DNA of 64,000 nucleotides, taken from contig OZ025242.1 of NCBI GenBank assembly GCA_964019155.1, positions 61,604,156 through 61,668,155 of the forward strand. Direction: 5' to 3'. How positions within the stretch are numbered: position 1 is the first letter of the stretch; every line of letters starts with the position of its first letter. Positions 27,799 through 57,264 of the stretch are shown one piece after another. The notes under the pieces are model-generated. The model made no database searches. It was not told where the DNA came from and saw only the letters and a list, made by a program, of their open reading frames with translations. A program made the translations under genes and the position numbers. The stretch comes from Osedax fenrisi. Lineage: Eukaryota; Annelida; Polychaeta; Sabellida; Siboglinidae.

Positions 27799-28387
27799 TA
27801 TATCATATATCATATATGATGTATGATTGACATATTCAACATTTGATGGTTCAGAGTTTTACATTTATTGTGTTAGTAATTCTAGTCTCATTCCTCCAAC
27901 CAACTGTTTTCTGTTACTCGATAGCATAACAGATATGTAACAAACATATTGTCAATTTCCATATAATGGCTGTCAATCAAATACATTTAGATGTGAATTA
28001 TTTCACTTAGAGTGTTACATCGCGATATCTTAGATAGCATTACGTAATATAAGCGGTTACGTAGCATGTTATGTAACATATTCAGGTTAACCTAATCATT
28101 CCTGAATAAATCTAAATAACGAATATAAAGTAAAACACAAGTATATTTTATTTATAAATATATTATTGAATAATACACACAGTTATGATATACGTGTAAT
28201 GGTTTATAGACGACGCGTCTAACGGGGGTTTCCTTTGTAGTTTCGTTATACACGTATACGATACAAATATTAGATAAAGAAAAACACTAATATTTTAAAA
28301 ATAAACAATTTTGTATTCATATATTATCTATGATATATACAATTATAATGCTGATGATTATAGAAATTACTGCTATGACTATATTAT

Positions 28388-28394
<7 letters not shown>

Positions 28395-28452
<58 letters not shown>
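28395..28452. repeat. (TA)n microsatellite, longer in copy B
   Basis: Pure TA tract of about 57 bases. The matching tract in copy A (21127-21163) is about 37 bases. Confidence 0.9.
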
Positions 28453-28455
<3 letters not shown>

Positions 28456-29386
28456 TACATAGTGAGTTGTACTACAGTAGCAATCAACGTTACTCTCACA
28501 TTTGTGATATCGCCCGAATTGAAAACTCCTCTAGGAATCCGCGAATCTAAGATGTCCGCCGATATGTTATTTAGTCATAATAATAATAGCGTAAATGTCG
28601 TGCATGTTTATGTCAGATGGTTTCTATTTATAAACATGTTATTAATATAAATAAATGTGATACTTGATTTTATTTTCCGCCTAATATCTGCCTAATAGCG
28701 TGTATATTTGTATAGTATTACTACAATATATAAGTTCATGAACTATAGTATTAACACTATTATAATAATGTTACTAGTACTATATATATTATTAAAATAA
28801 TATTATTATAGGATTTTTCTATAAAAAAACGTAAGGTATGGCGGCGTAGGTTATGTGTTACGTGTAAAAGATACGGAATAGGGGAGAATGGGGGAAAACG
28901 TTATTATGGAATATCTCTTTTAATTCAACATTTAAAATATGATACCTTTTTCAAATTGATTAGTTTTTCTTAATTTGATTTATTATAATAATACTCATAA
29001 ACATCATAATTAGGGTTTTTGTGATAACAATTAAGTGTGTCATTCTTAATATGTGTAATATATAAAATATATGTATTTATTTTATATATTTATATTTAAA
29101 TTATCATTTTTTATATGTTGAAAATTTTAATTAAAAATATACATTATTGAAAATGTTATTATAAATGTAGTTCACTACAGTGACTACACCCATTGGTGTT
29201 AATAATGAAATATGTGTTAAGTACATGTATACTATAGTATACTATGTACTACCATGTACTACTCTGTAATACTATGTATATAATTATTCTAAGTTATTAG
29301 AGTCTAAAGTTACTTTTTTATGAATGTTTTATTGTATTTATATATATATACAAAATTATATGAATACATATATAATATGTATTTAC

Positions 29387-29437
<51 letters not shown>

Positions 29438-29806
29438 ACATACATATTATTGATAATATATAATATAATAATAATTATTATAAATAATATAAATAAATTT
29501 ATCTGATATTTATATCTTTATTATACTAAAAACAATATTCTTTTTAAAATGCATATTTTATAAGTTATGAAACATGATTTTAAAAGACAATTTAAAAGAT
29601 TATTTTTCACATATTTTAAATTAATAGTAATTTTTGTCTCGAAAAATACGAATACTCCGCTCCCAATAAAATATGTAAAATTGAGGTCAGTGGTTACCTA
29701 TGATCAGTACAGTGGTACATTACCAGGTCGAGATTGTTTGGTATTTCTTAACACGTCTCCTCCATTCTGATATATCGCTCATCTCATATAGTTCACTTCA
29801 CTTGTA

Positions 29807-30665
29807 TAGGGGAAAGTAACCGAATATGGACACTCTCGGTATCTCAGAAACCATAAATCTTACAAAAAAATGTTTTATTAATAAAATATTCATAATTATA
29901 TAAATAGTCTAAACAATTATTTTTTATTTTTTAATTATTCAAAATATTGCTGATATATCCAATAAACTGAATTTTTATGACGTTTTTAAATTAATGAAAA
30001 CAAATTTCAACTTAAAACCTTCTCAAGAATATACAAATGTATTTATATAAAATATAACACTATATTATTAAAAAATAAAGCATTCTAAAATTATATATAT
30101 ATATAATTTCTATATTTTTTATGAAATATTCATTAAGTTATAAGCATATATCTAGACGTAATATAAGTCCCTAATACGGACACTATAGATATCTAATACG
30201 GACAGTGTCCGTCGGACACCCTATAACCAACCAGCGCGCAGCGTATGAACTATTCTGATATTCTTAAAAATCGCGTTATAATATTAATAACACCAATAAA
30301 GCTAAATCTAAAATTTTATTATTTAGATACTTAAATTGTATTATTAATTAAAAAATAATAAAAATAAATTAATTATTAACTAATTAAATTAGAATACATT
30401 GTTCATAAAATTAATTATAAATAATGTAATTGTAATTATATGATTGATTCATCAATAATATATAGTTTATCTAGTGGTATATGTGGTGTCCATATTATAA
30501 CACAGGGTGTCAGTATTCGGACATGGGTACCGAATACGGACACCCCCGTTATCTATAAAATTAAAGGATTAAATAAAATTTTAAAATCACAATAATATCT
30601 ATAAACATATAATATTAATATATTGTAATTTTTTAATAAAAATATGAGTCATAAAATGTTAAGAC
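29807..30665. mobile_element. TAGGGGAAAGT TIR element, copy at the end of the duplication
   Basis: Left end TAGGGGAAAGTAACCGAATA; internal GTGTCCGT/ACGGACAC inverted repeats at 30175-30215 and 30485-30545. It matches the 37969 copy up to ATGAGTCATAAAATGTTAAG, then loses the right terminal repeat (about 30665). The segment after 30366 is present once only, because the duplication breakpoint lies inside this element. Confidence 0.8.
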
Positions 30666-31304
30666 TTTCACCTACATTTTATCGTCTCTTAATTGGTTCA
30701 CGAATATATTCAAAGGTATCCCTCGAGAGCATCGTAAATGTAAGGGATTCCAGTAAGCGAGTACATCTCTTGCTAATTCATTGTTGCTTCTCCGGTAATG
30801 ACAGAAGAACCTCGGACGCTGAACGCGTATTGTAACCTTTACTCTTGTAATTATGCCTTACAGCTCGTTGTTCGCTGGGGTCTCGCAGCATGTATAGGCT
30901 CCATCAACGTTTATAACACCAGAACAGTTTCAACTGTATCTTTAAAGATGTTTATTTTGAGTTTACTTGACAGGTTAGATTTACAACTTACGTTCAGGCT
31001 ATTCAATTCTTCCCGTTTAATTAAGATTATTATGTTAAGTAGAACACATATAGCTAGGTGTAGATCTAGATATTTTAATTCGTCAACATATTGTTTGCAT
31101 GCAACACATATTTTCCAAACTTTTTGAAGTGTTTGAGTTTTTAGCGATCCACCAATCAAATTTTTCTTTATCTTTAATAGTTAAGGTAATTCTATTTTTT
31201 CAGTCGCTATTTTTTCAACTACAACATGAATTATAATTGTGTGACGCGATCGTTGTTCAATCGTACGACGAGAGATCAGGGATGGTATTAAGTTTAGTTG
31301 TTAC
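30666..31304. other. Unassigned GC-richer segment, possible decayed transposase
   Basis: Mixed-composition DNA with short open frames on both strands. On the minus strand pieces such as VINVDGAYTCCETPANNE and, in another frame, HNYKSKGYNTRSAS loosely recall a PIF/Harbinger DDE region. The match is weak and split across frames, so I do not call it. Confidence 0.25.
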
Positions 31305-31461
31305 TAGGGGCGATGTAATAGGGGGGTATGGGGGGATATGCCCCCCCCCCATTTTAAAAACTAGGGGATCATCTCATGTATTGGTCCCCCCCCACTTTTA
31401 CCACAACATTTATTTGTATTGGTTGGTCCCCCTTACATACAAAATCGTTCCAGCGCCCCTA
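31305..31461 (+). mobile_element. hAT-type MITE with 8-bp target duplication
   Basis: 157 bp bounded by TAGGGGCG and CGCCCCTA and flanked on both sides by GTTGTTAC (31297-31304 and 31462-31469). An 8-bp target duplication is the hallmark of hAT transposons. The interior has C-runs, ACTTTTACCACAACATTTAT and TACATACAAAATCGTTCCAG. No coding capacity. Confidence 0.88.
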
Positions 31462-31466
31462 GTTGT

Positions 31467-31469
<3 letters not shown>

Positions 31470-31510
<41 letters not shown>

Positions 31511-31615
31511 TATCTACTTATGTATAAGTAATATTTACTATGTATATTGATATAAATGTATATAGTTATATATGCATATATATATATGTAACTATATACA
31601 TATATACCAATATAC

Positions 31616-31668
<53 letters not shown>

Positions 31669-32151
31669 TTATACATAAGTAGATAAACTAATGATTATAT
31701 AATAACTGAAATGCACATATACGTGCATTTAGCGTACCCTATAGGGTATACCCTACGTGCATTTCAGTTATTATATATATATATATATATATATCCCCGG
31801 GCATCAAAGTACTTAATCTAAATATAGAATTCATGGGAATAACTCGCGGATATATATATATACACCCGCCCCACCCTATAGAGTGAGGTGAATGAATACT
31901 CCTGACCAATTATGTAGGTGACGTAATCTGCGCTCTGAATCGTACCGAAGTTCTGTACTTTGACCTATAGGTTAAAGTTCAGAGTAACTATGGTAACTAT
32001 GGTTAATATATGTACTAGATGAACCGTATACGAGAATGATACATTTACGTTTTACACGTTTTATATGTATTACATGGCGGTATATTATCGGCAACGAATG
32101 ACTCATTACTAATGGTCTATCATCACTACTACACTAACTAATTATTGATTA

Positions 32152-32190
<39 letters not shown>

Positions 32191-32193
32191 TAT
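31470..32193. other. TA tracts and nested hairpins
   Basis: (TA)n at about 31472-31505, 31622-31668, 31772-31790 and 32155-32186. The segment 31505-31690 is an inverted repeat with arms ATCTACTTATGTATAAGT and complement, and 31695-31775 has another (TAACTGAAATGCACATATAC at one end). No gene was recognised. Confidence 0.6.
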
Positions 32194-32478
32194 CTGCCTG
32201 TATGGCTCAGTTGTCTAGGGCGTCAGACACACACGCAGTAGAACACGGATTCGATCCTCGTCCGGACCATTAAAATAGGTCTTAACATAATATTTAGAAG
32301 TGATATTATATAATTGTGTATAAATAAATGATCGGCTCTCGTTAAAATCATGGATGCCTTAACATGTGAGCGGTTTCGAAGGGACATTAGAGTCATATGG
32401 TTATAAGTGTAAACTTCATCAAAGTTCCTGGATGACAGGAAAGGACTCCACCAAAATAACAATAACAATAACAATAAT
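32194..32478 (+). mobile_element. Full-length tRNA-derived SINE
   Basis: Starts CTGCCTGTATGGCTCAGTTG (box A) with GGATTCGATCC (box B) about 45 bases on. The body AATAATATTTAGAAGTGA, the GGCTCTCGTTAAAATCATGG segment and the GGTTTCGAAGGGACATTAGA segment are shared with the copies at 17843, 25151 and 45952. It ends CTCCACCAAAATAAC plus (AACAAT)n, which shows the 3' tail repeat of this family. Confidence 0.88.
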
Positions 32479-33574
32479 ATATATAGGTGTGTGTGTGTGT
32501 GTTTGTGTGTTTATATGTGTATGTGTGTATGCCTATGCATTTACTATATATAGGTGATAGGTGATATACAAATAAAGTATATACATAAATATATCTGTCT
32601 CACAAATGTATGCTGAAATATTACACTGACTGTTTATATCTTATAAAGCATATACATATACGTTAAACGCCAATAATATTGTTGGATTAATAATTTAATA
32701 TTTAAAAGTAAAATTTTACAAAGTATTCTAATATTATTTAATATATGTACATATTCATATAACCTTAATATAACCTCATGTATGATTAATATTAAATTAA
32801 CAACACTGGGAGTATGAAGAATGTGTAGAAATATCGACAGGCAAGGAATATCGACACCCCATTTCGGTAACTAGACATGCTCGAGTACAAAGTTATTTGT
32901 AAGAATTATAAATAATGTAAGTCTAATAAAAAATACATATTTTTATTTTTGAAAAATTGTCCATAAAAATATAGTACGCATATGTATACGCGTGTACTTT
33001 TATGTTTTCACATAACAAATTAAAAATTGGATTTTACTGCTTGAATATTTAATATTTATTGATAATTTTTATATACTTAATTTTTAATAGTACAATATAC
33101 TATTATATAATATACTTAATAGAAAATTTCGTTTCAAATTGGATACAAACTAAATAAGTAAAATATAATATTTAGTTAATGGTATTTGTAACAATTTGCT
33201 AATGATGTCGATATTTAAGTTATCAAGTTTTACTAATACTGACACCCCACGTTTATTAATTGCGCGAATTATATTATATTTTAAAATGGCCACTTATTAG
33301 ATGAATATACATTCTATATAATGTATTAAAATTATGAATATTCGTAAATGATTTTTTAAATTATAAGCATCAGAAAATATTCTCCACTAGGGTGTCTGTA
33401 TTTGTATACATAGTATGTATACACTAATAATATCATATGTTAGTGCTTTATAAAATATATAAAGATATTTTCTATATGTGAATATATTAGAGATATGCAG
33501 GTTAAAATATATATATAACGATATAAGGATATAAATAGTATTAGCATACTTTGTATATATTAATTTTCAATATA
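32479..33574. other. AT-rich spacer
   Basis: (TG)n-like run at 32488-32545, then AT-rich DNA. Words resembling the ends of the TIR family (ATATCGACACCCC, GGGTGTCTGTATT) occur at 32855, 33240 and 33390, but no boundaries could be set. Confidence 0.5.
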
Positions 33575-34761
33575 CAGTCAAAGCTCGATAACTCAACATT
33601 GACGGGACGGAGTTTTCATGTTGAGTTAGCGAGTATGTTGAGTTATCGGATGTATACATTTATTTTTATTTATAATGGTAGGTACCTATATTTGTTACGC
33701 TACTAATAGTATATTACTCATAATGATGGTTTGTGATTATTATTAAGTTTATAGATTGTATATTGTTCTAAAATAATAATTATAATAAATAAAAAGTCAT
33801 AGGAATAGCAAGGATTTCTTGGGAATAGTACTATATTCATTTTTTATTAAAGTAATTATTCATTTTTGATTGTATTAAATTGTTATCAACATGATTGTTA
33901 AACGTATTTATAATATGAGTAATGTGTAATAAACAATTATCGTCAGTTAAATTATTCTTAATTAGATAATTTCGAGTATTCTGTAATTCTTTTAGAATCT
34001 GTAGATTATAATTAAAATTAATTAAAATTGATTATAAAAAAATAAGATTTACCTGAATTGATTTAATTGTATCGTTTACTTTGTCACTAGCTTTCATTTA
34101 TAGAGATAGACGTAGATTTTCTCTTGACTGACATGTTACTTAATTAGATTCATAATCTTTAATGATTTCGAATATACAAGAATGTATATTAATAAACTTA
34201 TTGTTAAAAATAATCGTTCCCCATTGGATAATTCAAAATAGGCCTAATCCTTGATTATGCTTTGCAAGGATGCACTCATGAGTCATTGTGAAGGATAGTT
34301 AATAAGTCTATAGACTTAATTAATGTTTTGTTCACATAAATGCATTCAAAATAGTACTCGTATGATAATATAATAATTGTAATTGTATTTTTACGTTTAT
34401 ATATTTATATCCATATATTATTAAATAAAACCATGTTGAATAATGTATGTTGCATTATATTTGTTGAGCAATATAGTTTTACATGTACATTTTACATGTA
34501 AAAGATACGAATCCAACAACATATGTTGTTGTGGTATTTTGATTTTTCATAAATGTTGAGTTATCGGATGTATATTTACATGTAATGTATAGGCAAGGAT
34601 TATAAAAACGATGTTGAGTTATATGTATGTTGAATTATATTTGTTGAGTAATAAGGTTTTTGTTAACATGTAAAAGATACGAATCCAACCAAATATTTGT
34701 TGGATGTTGAGTTATCGGCAATGTTGAGTTATCGGCATGTTGAGTTACCGAGCTTCTACTG
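33575..34761. mobile_element. Pogo/Tigger-like non-autonomous element
   Basis: Left end CAGTCAAAGCTCGATAACTC and right end (complement) CAGTAGAAGCTCGGTAACTC, each flanked by TA, the target duplication of Tc1/mariner-pogo elements. About 1.19 kb. GTTGAGTTATCGG recurs several times inside on both sides, as do AAAGATACGAATCCAAC and TTGTTGAG, giving a set of subterminal repeats. No transposase frame. Confidence 0.85.
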
Positions 34762-34858
34762 TATAAGGAAACAATATATGTATTTACGCATTTAAGTATA
34801 TTAAGTTTCATAATTTCTTCAATTTTATTAAATCAAATCATTTATAAAAGTATTTACT

Positions 34859-35325
34859 TTGATTAAAGTAACGAGGTATATATTTGTACCATCATCCTCT
34901 CTCTCTCCTCTAAATAAATGTATTCGTTTAATAATCCATAGAACAAATAACCTACGTATTCGAGATCATTCCTCTACTTCCTCATACCAACACTTACCTC
35001 CCTGGTTCCCATTTAACAAACGCTCTGCTTATCGCATACCATATATTGTTCATTCCTCAATATACTCTTCAAATTTTCCCTCCTGTATTTATGCTAATCT
35101 AGTAAAAATATATTCCCTTCCATATCTTAGAAACCATGCATTTCATCTTCTATCTACTCATATTTTCCGTCCCTCAAAATTGAATAATCGGGCTCTGAGT
35201 TATATTTGTACTAAGCTATAGCTGAATTCCATATATGGAATTCTCTCCCACCCTATATTATTTAATAAATCATTCAAGAAATATATACAACAATTGATAT
35301 CAGTTGGCAACCTGTAATATTTTTT
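34859..35325 (+). mobile_element. LINE C-terminal remnant
   Basis: 120 open codons ending at 35221 (LPYLRNHAFHLLSTHIFRPS, then LNNRALSYICTKL) followed after the stop by NSIYGILSHPILFNKSFKKY. The pattern is that of the extreme C-terminus of a LINE reverse transcriptase polyprotein (LWNSLP...SFKKKL). No catalytic part remains. Composition is C-richer than the flanks. Confidence 0.5.
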
Positions 35326-35760
35326 GTAATATTTGTTGTCATTATTTATTATATATTAATTTCCTTACGGTTTATTCTATTTTATTTTATTATTATTAAT
35401 GGTATTTATAATTTTACCTATTTTATTATTTGTAATCTATATATATACACACTATTGAGACATCATTTATGATTTATTTAAGTATTTAAATATACTTTAA
35501 ATTTCAATTTAACAATATGGATTGATGTTATTAAAAAAGTAATTTCCCAAATATAAGAGATTATTGATTCAGCTATAATAATACATCTTAAAATAATGCA
35601 GATTACTTCACAAATAGTGAAACTATTTTAATATATATTATAATTATAGTATGTACTATAGTAGCTACTCCACTATAATAGCTTATAATTATTAGTTTTT
35701 ATTTTATATTCACCTAAATATATAGGTGAATATAAAATATATTATATTATAGCTATATAG

Positions 35761-35798
<38 letters not shown>

Positions 35799-36000
35799 CT
35801 TATGCATAAGAATACATGCATTATTCATGATTTAGTGCTGATATAATTTATATAATAATACCAGATAAATTTGTTCTCTAAAAACTCTCAGGAATTATCT
35901 ATGTTATTTATAAACTTATTCTATTAATTATATGAAAGATGATTAAACAATAACAAACACACAAACAATAGAATTAGTAAATTCCTAAAGCTTGAGGGAA
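35326..36000. other. AT-rich spacer with a short palindrome
   Basis: AT-rich, with a near-perfect palindrome at about 35701-35742 (TTTATATTCACCTA and complement) and (TA)n at 35766-35794. No gene was seen. Confidence 0.6.
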
Positions 36001-36292
36001 GGACATAAATAATATTTTTAAAATACAATAATTAATATGAAACTAAATAAAATAGTGTGATTATATATTACAAGTATATGAATGAATGAATGAATTTTAT
36101 TTACCGAATAGTTGCTATAATAATCGGAGGGATACCCAGAAGCTATGTTTAGCTTGCACTAAGGATACCGTTTTACCCATATACAAATATACAATGAATT
36201 ATATGAATATATAATTAGGGTAATATATAATCACATTATTTTATTTAGTTTCATATCAATTATTGTATTTTTTAAATATTATTTATGTACTC
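36001..36292. repeat. Fold-back element with a LINE 3' end in the loop
   Basis: About 70-bp inverted arms: 36002-36071 (ACATAAATAATATTTTTAAA ... ATATTAC) and 36221-36290 (complement). Between them lies GAATGAATGAATGAATTTTA followed by CCGAATAGTTGCTATAATAA and GGGATACCCAGAAGC. Read on the minus strand this is a LINE-like 3' end closing in AAATAAAATTCATTCATTCA. Confidence 0.7.
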
Positions 36293-36331
<39 letters not shown>

Positions 36332-36960
36332 CTTTATATAATATCATAATATTATATATAAATAAAGGTTGTAATACGGTTGTAATTATATAATACACAT
36401 AAATAAAGCGTGTAAAACTACTACTTTTCACCTGTGCAATATTGCATAATACAAGGGAAATATAATATGTATGCAATATAGGCTTGATAACATATAGGAT
36501 ATATATAGGATACTTTTAAATATTATAAAAATAATTAAATATATTGTCAATTATAATTATAATAATAAATGAATACTCTGATTAATTTTAATATAATATA
36601 TATTTATATATATATATCATACCTCATTATAATCTCATCACTTCATTACTTACTACATCATTAGTTACCTCTTATGTCATAGGAGATGACGTAAGATAAT
36701 AATAACACCATAAAACCCATATCTAACCAGACTGAATGGTTTATAGGGGGGTTCAGGGGGTTCAGGGGGCGTTGGGGAATATACCCCTCAAGATATTGTT
36801 TTATATGTTATATAAATCTATGTAGCATATTTGCATGTATCCTATCACTGTTTATTATTATCATGTATTACTATTATATAACTATTAAAGATATATCGTT
36901 AAACCCCCTCCCCTCCTTACGTATCATGGAGTCACCCCTGTTGTATACAGTGATTAGTGT
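36293..36960. other. AT-rich spacer upstream of gene 2
   Basis: (TA)n at 36297-36326, AT-rich unique DNA and a small GGGGGTTCAGGGGG-type G-run at 36747-36780. No exon was recognised. Confidence 0.6.
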
Positions 36961-37653
36961 ACCCCGCGCAGGTAACGGGTATTAGTATTAACCTAAACGC
37001 CGGTTGTTTTCACACCTCCCCCACCCCTCCCTCCCCTCCGTGTTGTTGTACCACGTGATCAGTACAGAGAGAGCATGCGCGTACTACATCTGGATGATAT
37101 ATAACCGCACACCGCACATCTAACACTTCTCTCGGCTATTTACACTAGCGCTAATTCACGTGTATAAAAAGATGCACGTGTTCTTACGCGTGTGTGTGTG
37201 CATGTGTGTGTGCGTGTGTGTGTAGACAATGGGTCTATTATCTAAGCGGTATTGTTGGTTCATCAAATGTATCTATTTTGCGAGGGGAAACACGCTCTAG
37301 AAATACTACTACGCAAGTTCGTGTATAGTAAAACGTGATGAACAGTCGCGTCGACGTGTACTAGTGGGCGTGTCGACGCGAAGTGGGCGTATGGGCGTGT
37401 CGAATTCCTATAACTTCGCAGACTATCGCTAATTCTACATCACAGAATGCGGTTAACACACACACCGGTGAGAAGTAGGTAATACTATATGGGCGTTTCG
37501 CTAATACGCGGCCAAGGTTGTCCACTAGATTATCGGTCGTAAATATGGGCGTGTCTACCGAAAGTAGGCGTGTCACGACTTTTAGGGATACCGGATGGCG
37601 TTCTACGCGTATCTCGTTCGAGTAAATATTAGAGCGAATAGTAACAGGACGAG
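36961..37653 (+). promoter_or_regulatory. Promoter/5' region of gene 2 with GGGCGT boxes
   Basis: Marked rise in GC content before the start codon at 37654. Two TATA-like boxes: TATATAA at 37098-37104 and TATAAAAA at 37163-37170. Between 37366 and 37570 six GGGCGT or AGGCGTG boxes stand in the same orientation (about 37366, 37385, 37393, 37491, 37547, 37566), four of them as GGCGTGTC. Such boxes are the type bound by Sp/KLF zinc-finger factors. A C-rich tract lies at 37012-37040. The transcription start is not determined. Confidence 0.5.
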
Positions 37654-55522
<17,869 letters not shown>

Positions 55523-55714
55523 ATTCGCGACGCCCCTTTTACGTGACCACGCCCCCTTTTCGTAACTGACGTCGTCCGCTCAACGTTACCATGTGTTTTG
55601 TGAGTAAACAACGTTCGATAACTTTACCCCCGAATTTTATGAATATATCTCAATAGATACGACTATATACTACTAACGATAGTGTATTATTATAGTACCC
55701 ACCTTGCCTTGTGT

Positions 55715-55720
55715 AATAAA
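55715..55720 (+). terminator. Polyadenylation signal of gene 2
   Basis: AATAAA about 190 bases after the stop codon, with a T/G-containing stretch (CACTGTTTACAT) 10-20 bases further. No closer AATAAA exists. Confidence 0.6.
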
Positions 55721-55722
55721 CT

Positions 55723-56318
55723 ATCACTGTTTACATCTATAGAAGGCATTGCGCCCACAACTATTTCATAGACAGTAGCACTATAGTGTATCTAGAACCT
55801 ACACGGGGAGACAACATATAATCGTAGCGTACGTTGTCATCGTAGTATGAAAGATAACGGAATTGTTAAACATTGATCAATTAATATGTTGTAGGTTAAA
55901 CTAGCGTAGTATCTGTAGTAGCGTGAATCTAAAGTAGGTGTATTAAGCCGAGGTTAAACTAGTGTAGTACATGTAGATACGGGTAGTATAAGTACTATAT
56001 ACTGTATACTATAGTAGCGTGAATCTAAAGTAGGTGTATTAAGCCGAGGACACATTACAGGCGAATATTCGCCACTAGTTGCGATATTCGCGCGTATTCG
56101 CGAACAATAACTGCGGTTTATATAGATGTCTGATGCGTGCGCGTATTCGCAAATGATGTTTTCCGAGCGCTGAAGTATGGCTTAAGCTTCATATAATCTA
56201 CTAGTAAAGTTAAATGTGAAATATGCATTCTTTAATATTTATCAAAATATAAACAAAATGTATACATTTATTGATATCGTTAAAAATATAATTGAAAATA
56301 TTGTATATCTATAGGTAG
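55723..56318. other. 3' flank of gene 2
   Basis: A 38-bp unit (TAGTAGCGTGAATCTAAAGT, then AGGTGTATTAAGCCGAGG) occurs twice, at about 55915-55953 and 56012-56049. A GCGAATATTCGC palindromic patch lies at 56060-56160. No exon was recognised. Confidence 0.6.
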
Positions 56319-56425
56319 TAGGGGTGCTGCAACAGGGTTGGACGGGGGTATGTCCCCCCACTTTAAAATCTAGGGGGACCTCCTATGTATTAGTCCCTAC
56401 ATACAAGATCGTTCCAGCACCGCTA
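56319..56425 (+). mobile_element. hAT-type MITE, internally deleted
   Basis: Ends TAGGGGTGCTGCAAC and GTTCCAGCACCGCTA; flanks ATAGGTAG (56311-56318) and ATAAGTAG (56426-56433) agree at 7 of 8 bases. 107 bp, shorter than its relatives because the ACCACAACATTTAT part is missing. Confidence 0.75.
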
Positions 56426-56433
56426 ATAAGTAG

Positions 56434-57264
56434 TGATATATATGTTAGAGGTGACTCATTGGTATTGTTTGAGATTATTGTATACATTTCGCTTAAGGAA
56501 GATCTACTGATCAGTAAACCAAGTAAGAATTCTAATAACTTCCTATACGAATTATAGTTTAAATAACGGAGTAACTCCTAGTTTAAATCGTGAATATTGA
56601 AATCGACTACGATATATTACTCTAGCTGAGTGCCCCTATTTAAACCCTACATAAAGCCATACGTAAACTCTATATTGATAGAATACCTTAAGGGTATGAT
56701 TACAATCAATTATAAGCATAATGAATACAGTAGTAGTAGTAGTAGTATTATATACAAGACCACTATACTGTACTATGGCCTATTTAGGCTAACCACATGT
56801 TACAATTATAATTGTTCTTATTAAATTATCTTAAGCAATCGGCCCCTATGGTTTATTTGTAGAATTCCATCATATTCGTTAAACAATGTTCAACTGAGAT
56901 ATATGCTTTACTATATGATGTAGTAAGAGGCTATAGTAATCATTAATACCTTGTTTACCATGGTTGCTATGGTTACCTGAGTCTATTGTACTTGTGCATC
57001 TTTGTCTAAATACATGTAAGAATACAGTGCGTTAGGGTTATATAGGGTCAGTCCTGTAGTTGTATCTGTTTAAGTATGATATATAAATATTACTTTTAAT
57101 CATTATACTTCGTACTATAGATAGCTTAATACATATATAGGTTTGATAATGTACGAGGTAAGTAGTATAATTTAATATGGTTACATTGAAGAGGTAAAAT
57201 TCTATATTAATTATGATTATTTATAATATATCTTTATATCATATAGTTTATTATTATAGATAGA
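56434..57264. other. AT-rich spacer
   Basis: AT-rich intergenic DNA with an (AGT)n run at 56730-56747. Short open frames here resemble nothing known. No gene called. Confidence 0.5.

Larger units (their letters stand above)
23077..30366 (+). repeat. Tandem segmental duplication, copy B (7.3 kb)
   Basis: Repeats copy A from ACATATTCAAAAGG to AAAATAATAAAAATAA, after which unique flank resumes (ATTAATTATTAAC). Differences from A include A-to-C at about 23182, A-to-T at about 25007, A-to-G at about 25244 and G-to-A at about 26734, loss of a GTACTACAGT unit near 29178, and different (TA)n lengths. The head-to-tail join has at most 1-2 bases of homology. Confidence 0.95.
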
